NCBI GenBank assembly: GCA_017419465.1
Contig: JAFOLE010000013.1
Location: 1-10,155, forward strand
Length of the DNA: 10,155 nucleotides
Source of the DNA: Solobacterium sp.
GTDB taxonomy: Bacteria > Bacillota_I > Bacilli_A > Erysipelotrichales > Erysipelotrichaceae
Reading direction: 5' to 3'
The notes below the pieces were generated by a model, which worked only from the letters and a program-made list of their open reading frames with translations, searched no databases and had not been told where the DNA came from. A program made the translations under genes and the position numbers. The stretch's first letter is position 1, and each line of letters starts with the position of its first letter. Of the stretch, positions 5,968 through 10,155 are shown in pieces.

Positions 5968-6954
5968 ATGAAACCGCAATCTGTGGAAGAACTGAAACAA
6001 CGTGTTTATCAGACGATTGAAATCGGCAACCGCAGTGATACGCTGAGCCATTCATTCGATATTTTTCTGACGGTCAATATCATCCTCAACATTCTGGTCA
6101 TGGTCCTTCAGACCTTTGAGGAACTCCGGCAGTTCTTTCCGCTGTTTAATGCCATTGAAATCTTCACGCTCTGCGTGTTCCTGATTGAATACGCCCTGCG
6201 GATCTGGACAGCGACCTGCCGGTATCCGGACAAGCCGCCGCTTCAGGCAGCGCTGTCCTTCATCTTTTCCTGGGATGGTCTGATCGAACTGTTTACGATC
6301 CTGCCGTTCTTCTTCCTGTCCGGTTTCGTGGCATTCCGGATGCTGAGAGTGGTGCGGGTATTCCACCTGTTCCGCATCAATGCGACGACCGACAGTTTCC
6401 ATGTCATTACCAGCGTTCTCTATGAAAAACGGAATCAGATCGCAAGTTCGATCTTCATTATCTTCGTGCTCATGCTCGCAAGTTCCCTCTGCATGTATTC
6501 CGCCGAGCACGCCGCCCAGCCCGGCGCATTCAGAAATGCCCTCTCCGGCATCTGGTGGAGCATGTCCGCCATCCTCACTGTCGGCTACGGTGACATTTAT
6601 CCGATTACGGTTGCCGGACGTATCCTCGGCATCATCATCTCCTTCCTGGGCGTCTGTGTGGTCGCCATCCCGACCGGTATCATTTCCGCCGGATTTGTGG
6701 AACAGGCGCGGAAAGCGGAAATCGATCCGACTTCTCTCGAATCCCACATCAGTTCCGTGCTCATCGATGTCGATTCCCTCTGGAAAGGAAAAACCGTGCA
6801 GGAAGTCGAAAAAATCACAGGTCTTAAACTTGTGGTTCTGCGCCGCAGCGATGTGGTTATTCTGCCGCGGCCGGATATGGTCATCCAGCTGAAGGACCAG
6901 ATTCTTACACTTGAGGAAACCGATCTGGACCATTCGGAAACCCTTCAGGCGTGA
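5968..6954 (+). CDS. Voltage-gated potassium channel-like protein with C-terminal RCK_C-like domain
   Basis: Predicted K+-selective channel of the plasma membrane, 328 residues. Six membrane segments are visible: S1 about 31-48, S2 about 61-80, S3 about 98-116, an S4-like segment FRMLRVVRVFHLFRI (123-137, with Arg124, 127, 130 and 136), S5 about 157-177 and S6 about 216-240. Between S5 and S6 lie the pore helix and the selectivity filter TVGYGD (204-209). After S6, residues about 262-318 look like a TrkA_C/RCK_C fold (KTVQEVEKITGLKLVVLRR, then a hydrophobic strand pattern and a QLKDQIL ending), a possible ligand-sensing module. The gap to apbE is 15 bases and only a weak GGGA precedes the ATG. 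Whether it serves the Rnf module (charge compensation for ion pumping) or is simply a neighbour cannot be told from sequence. Confidence 0.88.
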   Translation: MKPQSVEELKQRVYQTIEIGNRSDTLSHSFDIFLTVNIILNILVMVLQTFEELRQFFPLFNAIEIFTLCVFLIEYALRIWTATCRYPDKPPLQAALSFIFSWDGLIELFTILPFFFLSGFVAFRMLRVVRVFHLFRINATTDSFHVITSVLYEKRNQIASSIFIIFVLMLASSLCMYSAEHAAQPGAFRNALSGIWWSMSAILTVGYGDIYPITVAGRILGIIISFLGVCVVAIPTGIISAGFVEQARKAEIDPTSLESHISSVLIDVDSLWKGKTVQEVEKITGLKLVVLRRSDVVILPRPDMVIQLKDQILTLEETDLDHSETLQA

Positions 6955-6958
6955 TCCC

Positions 6959-6983
6959 GCGTGCATCTGCACGCTTTCTTTTT
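6959..6983 (+). terminator. Intrinsic terminator after the channel gene
   Basis: A 6-bp GC stem GCGTGC/GCACGC with loop ATCT is followed at once by TTTCTTTTT. It begins 4 bases after the channel stop and ends 2 bases before the ribosome binding site of the next gene. Confidence 0.85.
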
Positions 6984-6998
6984 ACGGAGAATGATTCT

Positions 6999-7634
6999 AT
7001 GGCTCAGCGCATCGTACATTATCTGATTGCCGTCCGCCTTGCGGAAGAATATCCGGTTTCTGACCGGCGGCGGTTTCTGATCGGAAGTCTTCTTCCGGAT
7101 GCGTACCGCTCGGTCAGAGAACGGGACATCACACATTACAAGGTTTCGGAAGGCGACATTCACTATTCCGACTTCCGCCGGTTCCGGGAAGAATTTCATA
7201 ATCTGGTTCTGCACGATGATCTGTATCTTGGCTATTACCTGCATCTGGCAGAAGATGCACTGTACCGGCGCTATCTCCGCACGCACGATTACCGCCGCCC
7301 GATGAATCCTGAACAGCGCGTGCAGCTTCATCAGGATTATCACATCCTGAATTCCCTTCTCATAAAGAAGCACGGCATGCGGAACGAACTGACCGCTCCG
7401 ATCGATCTTGCCGGTGAGCCGATCTCCCGGATTCTGTCCTTTCAGCTTCCGGAACTGATTGACGATCTGAACCATGACTTTCATGAACAGGTATACGGCG
7501 CGTGCCGTTACGTCACCCCGGATATCATCAACGGCTTCATTGAGGAGGCATATCCGTTCTGTGCCCAGGAAATGAATGCGGTCCGAAACGGATATTTCAC
7601 GCTGGAACCGCGCGATTATGCCTATCACAAATGA
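6999..7634 (+). CDS. Zinc-dependent phospholipase C-like protein (PF00882-type), function unknown
   Basis: A 211-residue protein without signal peptide or membrane segment, so predicted cytoplasmic. The pattern resembles Bacillota proteins annotated as zinc-dependent phospholipase C. It has an early histidine in RIVHYLIAVRLAEE (His7), then FLIGSLLPDAY (26-36, Asp34), a THYK histidine (His46) and LGYYLHLAEDALYRRYL (77-93, His82 and Asp86). This spacing of His and Asp matches the usual metal-binding plan of that family. Further His/Asp residues (HQDYH, 111-115) may contribute. True phospholipase activity is not implied; many intracellular members have no known substrate. The start at 6999 has GGAG 9 bases upstream; an in-frame ATG at 6951 overlaps the previous gene and the terminator, and is rejected. 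The recognition rests on motif pattern only. Confidence 0.6.
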   Translation: MAQRIVHYLIAVRLAEEYPVSDRRRFLIGSLLPDAYRSVRERDITHYKVSEGDIHYSDFRRFREEFHNLVLHDDLYLGYYLHLAEDALYRRYLRTHDYRRPMNPEQRVQLHQDYHILNSLLIKKHGMRNELTAPIDLAGEPISRILSFQLPELIDDLNHDFHEQVYGACRYVTPDIINGFIEEAYPFCAQEMNAVRNGYFTLEPRDYAYHK

Positions 7635-7658
7635 AACGGCGGATCGCTCCGCCGTTTT
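7635..7658. terminator. Terminator hairpin between convergent genes
   Basis: A 9-bp stem AACGGCGGA/TCCGCCGTT with loop TCGC starts right after the stop codon at 7632-7634 and ends in TTTT on the plus strand. Read from the minus strand the stem is followed by TTTCATTT, so it may also end transcription of the small gene coming from 7931. Confidence 0.8.
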
Positions 7659-7679
7659 CACCGTCTGCACTTCTTCGGT

Positions 7680-7931
7680 TCAGTTCTTTTTCCAGACCAC
7701 ATACGGATATCTGTCTTTATAATCATCAAACGTATATGGATCCACCGCAATGTCCGTCAGCTGTTCACCGTCATGGAAGTATCCGAAGGAATCCACAAAT
7801 TCAATTTCATTGTCTTCCGGATCATCTGACGGTTTCATCAGTTCCGCAAATTCTTCAGTCGTAAATACTTCGCCGCCGAAAAACTCACCCCCAAAGGTGA
7901 TCTCATCCTGTACTTCGCTCAGTGTTTTCAT
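7680..7931 (-). CDS. Small, strongly acidic protein of unknown function
   Basis: An 83-residue protein with no family I recognise. It starts MKTLSEVQDEITFGGEFFGG and ends in YPYVVWKKN. It has 22 Asp/Glu against 6 Lys/Arg (net charge about -16), many aromatic residues (Phe and Tyr), no cysteine, no signal peptide and no membrane helix. A good site, AAAGGAG, lies 7 bases before the ATG, a possible extended -10 lies upstream, and a hairpin terminator lies downstream, so it looks like a genuine single-gene unit. It lies between the pgi terminator and the convergent plus-strand gene. Acidic proteins of this size can be DNA mimics or protein-binding inhibitors, but nothing specific supports that here. 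Confidence 0.75.
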   Translation of the reverse strand: MKTLSEVQDEITFGGEFFGGEVFTTEEFAELMKPSDDPEDNEIEFVDSFGYFHDGEQLTDIAVDPYTFDDYKDRYPYVVWKKN

Positions 7932-7966
7932 CTTTGAACTCCTTTTCTGCCCAGCCGGTCACTTTT

Positions 7967-7975
7967 ATTATTTCA
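7967..7975 (-). promoter_or_regulatory. Possible extended -10 promoter of the small acidic protein gene
   Basis: On the minus strand this reads TGAAATAAT: TG, one base, then AATAAT (one mismatch to TATAAT). The start site would be near 7960, leaving a leader of about 29 bases with the AAAGGAG ribosome site. No clear -35 is seen. Confidence 0.4.
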
Positions 7976-8016
7976 TACCTTTATGCCCGAACCGCCGGTC
8001 AGATCCGGCAACCGGC

Positions 8017-8042
8017 AGAAGAAAACCCCGGATCACGGGGTT
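8017..8042 (-). terminator. Intrinsic terminator of the S1-pgi operon
   Basis: On the minus strand a 7-bp stem AACCCCG/CGGGGTT with a 5-base loop is followed by TTTTCTTCT. It sits about 28 bases after the pgi stop codon. Confidence 0.88.
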
Positions 8043-8070
8043 CTCTGGTTATGCATGGTAATTTGGAATC

Positions 8071-9351
8071 TTACGCACCCGGCTTGCCGAGGAGCTTGAA
8101 CATGTTCTTCTTGTATACTTCAACACCCGGCTGGTTGAACGGGTTGATGTCGAGCATATAGCAGGTCATAGCCGTTGCCAGGAAGAACCAGTAGCACTGG
8201 TAACCGAAGCTGTAGCCGCTCATATCCGGCATGCTGATCTGAAGGTTCGGAACACCGCCGGTCTCGACGTGCGCTGCCAGTGTGCCCTTCATTGCCATCT
8301 TGTTGACCCAGTCAAGGTTCTTGCCTGCCAGGTAGTTCATGGAATCCAGGTTCTCCGGATCGTTCGGAACGATGGTATCCAGGGTCGGCTTTTCAATCTG
8401 AAGGAGGGTCTCAAAGAGAACCTTCTTGCCTTCCTGAATGAACTGTCCGAGGGAGTGCAGATCAGTGGAGAAGGTTGCGGAATCCGGCAGGATGCCCTTT
8501 CCGTCCTTGCCTTCGGACTCACCCATCAGCTGCTTGAACCACTCGCCGAGGCAGTTGAGCTGCGGCTCATAGGTTACGAACATTTCAACGTTGTATCCCT
8601 GATTCTGCAGGATCCGGCGCGCTACCGCGTAACGGTATGCATCGTTCTTCGCAAGATCATCGGTATTGAGGTCATTGTATGCCGCAAGGAAGCCTTCCAT
8701 GACACGGCGTACATCGATGCCTGCCAGTGCCATCGGCACAAGACCGACCGCGGTCAGTACGGAGTAACGTCCGCCGATATCATCAGGGATGACATAGCTG
8801 TCATAGCCTTCCTTGTCCGCCAGCGCCTTGAGGGTTCCTCTTGCCTTGTCGGTTGTCGCAATAATGCGGTCCTTTGCGCCTTCCTTGCCGTATTTGCGCT
8901 CCATGAACTGCTTGAGCAGACGGAATGCAAGTGCGGTTTCGGTTGTGGTACCGGACTTGGAAATAACGTTGAGAACAACTTCCTTATCCTTGATATGATT
9001 CAGCACCTGGCTTACATAGGTACTGGAGAATGTATTTCCGACAAAGACAACTTCCTTGCCGTTGTCCGGGTAGAGACCCTGGATCATTTCAATCGCTGCA
9101 CGTGCGCCGAGATAAGAGCCGCCGATGCCGCATACAACAATGCAGTCAGCCTTATCCTTCATGCGCTCGCCGAGTGCGACGATGCGTTCAAACTCTTCCT
9201 TGTCATAGTTGACAGGCCAGTCGACCCAGCCAAGGAAATCATTGCCTGCGCCGGTCTTCTCATGAATCATCTTGTGGATTCGTGTGACATCTGCCTGATA
9301 GGATTCGATTTCTTCCTTCAGAAATGCCTGTGTGGAATCTAACTTCATCAT
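8071..9351 (-). CDS. pgi: Glucose-6-phosphate isomerase
   Basis: Cytosolic glycolytic enzyme interconverting glucose 6-phosphate and fructose 6-phosphate. It is 426 residues long, the compact size seen in Bacillota. Motifs are GIGGSYLG (75-82), the phosphate-binding SKSGTTTET (131-139), PGI signature 1 DIGGRYSVLTAVG (191-203), QLMGESEGKDGKG (274-286), LHSLGQ (298-303) and PGI signature 2 ending FNQPGVEVYK (405-414), with Lys414 as the expected catalytic lysine. The open frame runs on to 9936, but the start at 9351 is set by AGGAGAAGG upstream and by the ATGA overlap with the S1 gene, and the extension shows no protein-like sequence. It is second gene of a two-gene operon that ends in a clear terminator. 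Confidence 0.97.
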   Translation of the reverse strand: MMKLDSTQAFLKEEIESYQADVTRIHKMIHEKTGAGNDFLGWVDWPVNYDKEEFERIVALGERMKDKADCIVVCGIGGSYLGARAAIEMIQGLYPDNGKEVVFVGNTFSSTYVSQVLNHIKDKEVVLNVISKSGTTTETALAFRLLKQFMERKYGKEGAKDRIIATTDKARGTLKALADKEGYDSYVIPDDIGGRYSVLTAVGLVPMALAGIDVRRVMEGFLAAYNDLNTDDLAKNDAYRYAVARRILQNQGYNVEMFVTYEPQLNCLGEWFKQLMGESEGKDGKGILPDSATFSTDLHSLGQFIQEGKKVLFETLLQIEKPTLDTIVPNDPENLDSMNYLAGKNLDWVNKMAMKGTLAAHVETGGVPNLQISMPDMSGYSFGYQCYWFFLATAMTCYMLDINPFNQPGVEVYKKNMFKLLGKPGA

Positions 9352-9719
9352 AATTGTCCTTCTCCTTTTTCTGATTCCGTAACCCATTGCTTCATCATGC
9401 CGGCAATGGACGAAAACCCGATATGACTCACCGGAAGTTCCGCCTTCCGGTTCATCGGTCTTCTTCGGCCTCTCGAATGCGTCCGGTGCAGGGCTTTCAG
9501 GGAAAGTCTTGCCTGGTTGGCGGCAGAGTCGAAATCTATGATCTTTACCGTGATGGTATCGCCGACTTTTACATAGCGGCTGATGTCTCTGACATACCCG
9601 TCGCTGATCTCCGAAATGTGAATCAGTCCGCAGGTCTGCCGGTCCAGCATCACAAATGCGCCGTATGGCTGAATGCCTGTCACTTTTCCTTCTACCGTCT
9701 GTCCGATCCGATACTGCAT
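9348..9719 (-). CDS. yugI: S1-domain RNA-binding protein (YugI/CvfD-like, general stress protein 13 family)
   Basis: A 123-residue protein. Residues 1-75 are one S1 domain: IGQTVEGKVTGIQPYGAFV (5-23), GLIHISEIS (31-39), YVKVGDTITVKII (49-61) and the RLSLKAL end (71-77). A basic stretch with Arg/Lys clusters (79-92) follows, then a short conserved-looking C-terminal element, HIGFSSIAGMMKQWV (99-113), typical of YugI/CvfD-type proteins, which bind RNA or ribosomes and affect translation and stress responses. AGGAG sits 6-9 bases upstream of the ATG. The stop overlaps the pgi start (ATGA). In Bacillus subtilis yugI also lies near pgi (yugL), which supports the call. Confidence 0.9.
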   Translation of the reverse strand: MQYRIGQTVEGKVTGIQPYGAFVMLDRQTCGLIHISEISDGYVRDISRYVKVGDTITVKIIDFDSAANQARLSLKALHRTHSRGRRRPMNRKAELPVSHIGFSSIAGMMKQWVTESEKGEGQL

Positions 9720-9737
9720 TCCTTACTCCTATTCGCC

Positions 9738-9746
9738 ATTTTACCA
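9738..9746 (-). promoter_or_regulatory. Extended -10 promoter of the S1-pgi operon
   Basis: On the minus strand this reads TGGTAAAAT, an extended -10 with one mismatch. The start site near 9731 would leave a leader of only about 12-14 bases with the AGGAG site at its beginning. It lies back to back with the promoter of the PAP2 gene, the two -10 boxes being about 22 bases apart. Confidence 0.55.
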
Positions 9747-9761
9747 CTTCGACATTCCCTG

Positions 9762-9770
9762 TGCTATACT
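9762..9770 (+). promoter_or_regulatory. Extended -10 promoter of the PAP2 gene
   Basis: TGCTATACT is an extended -10 with one mismatch to TATAAT. The predicted start near 9777 leaves about 16 bases of leader, beginning with GGAG (9778-9781). Confidence 0.55.
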
Positions 9771-9792
9771 CACATGTGGAGTTGAAAAGGCC

Positions 9793-10155
9793 ATGATAAA
9801 AACGATGTATCCGTTCTGGTCGGCAATTCTTTCGGCAGTGCTCGCACAGCTGCTGAAGCCGATCGTACATTATATGAAAACCGGCAAGTGGAACCTGTGG
9901 CTGATCAAGGACAGCGGCGGGATGCCAAGTTCCCATACCGCCCTTGTCACCGCGCTTGCGCTGTCAGTCGGGCTTCAGGAAGCGTTCAGTTCCACGATCT
10001 TCGCGGTAACCGCAGCGCTTGCGGTCATTGTAATTTACGATGCCGCAAATGTGAGATATTATAGCGGTCAGAACATCAAGGTAACCCAGCAGCTCGTCAA
10101 GGATGTACAGGAAGAGCTGAACACCGAGTTTACCAATCCGATCTATCAGATCAAA
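9793..10155 (+). CDS. yuiD: Divergent PAP2 family membrane protein, YuiD-like (3' end cut by window edge)
   Basis: The first 121 residues are present. They begin MIKTMYPFWSAILSAVLAQL and contain an N-terminal membrane helix (about 6-22), the family motif GGMPSSHTA (42-50), a second hydrophobic segment (about 64-84) and the YDAANVRYYSGQ region (84-95). This is the layout of the divergent PAP2 family (DUF212, YuiD of Bacillus), a membrane relative of PAP2-type phosphatases whose substrate is not established. The frame is open to the last base of the window. The start has AAAGG close by and GGAG 11 bases upstream; a second in-frame ATG at 9805 is possible but less well placed. Confidence 0.9.
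   Translation, partial: MIKTMYPFWSAILSAVLAQLLKPIVHYMKTGKWNLWLIKDSGGMPSSHTALVTALALSVGLQEAFSSTIFAVTAALAVIVIYDAANVRYYSGQNIKVTQQLVKDVQEELNTEFTNPIYQIK

Noticed and set aside
6052..6972. Open frame of 306 codons on the minus strand opposite the channel gene
   Set aside because: The plus strand encodes a clear K+ channel with TVGYGD. The minus frame is a low-complexity Asp/His/Gly-rich product of antisense codons.
7994..8016. GCCGGT/ACCGGC inverted repeat with 11-base loop downstream of pgi
   Set aside because: The stem is short and has no T-tract. The nearby hairpin at 8024-8042 with its T-rich tail explains termination better.
8269..9342. Open frame of 357 codons on the plus strand opposite pgi
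   Set aside because: pgi is certain from two family signatures. The opposite frame has no recognisable domain or start signal.
9352..9936. N-terminal extension of the pgi reading frame by about 195 codons
   Set aside because: It overlaps the S1 gene and the divergent PAP2 gene in other frames, reads as Arg/His/Cys-rich non-protein sequence, and the true pgi start has its own ribosome site and ATGA coupling.

Overview
The window looks like chromosomal DNA from a low-to-mid GC Bacillota (Firmicutes). Genes are preceded by strong AGGAGG-type ribosome binding sites, -10 boxes are mostly of the extended TGn type, and the gene families are ones familiar from Bacillota: Rnf, an S1 protein of the YugI/CvfD type coupled to pgi, and YuiD-type PAP2. 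An anaerobic, fermentative gut-type organism, possibly from the Erysipelotrichales, would fit. That placement is inference; there is no rRNA or marker gene here to settle it.

Positions 1-4709 (minus strand) hold a tightly packed rnfC-rnfD-rnfG-rnfE-rnfA operon. It encodes the membrane ferredoxin:NAD+ oxidoreductase that couples electron flow to ion pumping. rnfA runs off the left edge, and rnfB would be expected beyond it. The outstanding feature is RnfD: it is about 650 residues, roughly double the usual size, because the membrane core is followed by two nearly identical FMN-binding domains, each with its own TGAT flavinylation motif. RnfE also carries an unusual alanine/lysine-rich C-terminal tail.

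Positions 4710-5952: a compact divergent promoter region separates rnfC from a plus-strand lipoprotein ApbE, the FAD:protein FMN transferase that would attach FMN to RnfG and RnfD. The operon plus apbE is therefore a self-contained module with four predicted covalent FMN sites.

Positions 5968-7634 (plus strand) carry a voltage-gated potassium-channel-like protein with a C-terminal RCK_C/TrkA_C-like domain, then a protein resembling zinc-dependent phospholipase C (PF00882). An intrinsic terminator lies between them and another follows.

Positions 7680-9719 (minus strand) carry a small, very acidic protein of unknown function, then (in transcription order) an S1-domain RNA-binding protein whose stop codon overlaps the start of pgi (glucose-6-phosphate isomerase) as ATGA. 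pgi ends in a clear terminator. At the right edge a divergent promoter pair drives the S1-pgi unit leftward and a partial YuiD-type PAP2 protein rightward.

I see no tRNA, rRNA, CRISPR array, insertion sequence or phage gene. No stretch longer than 300 bases lacks a gene.
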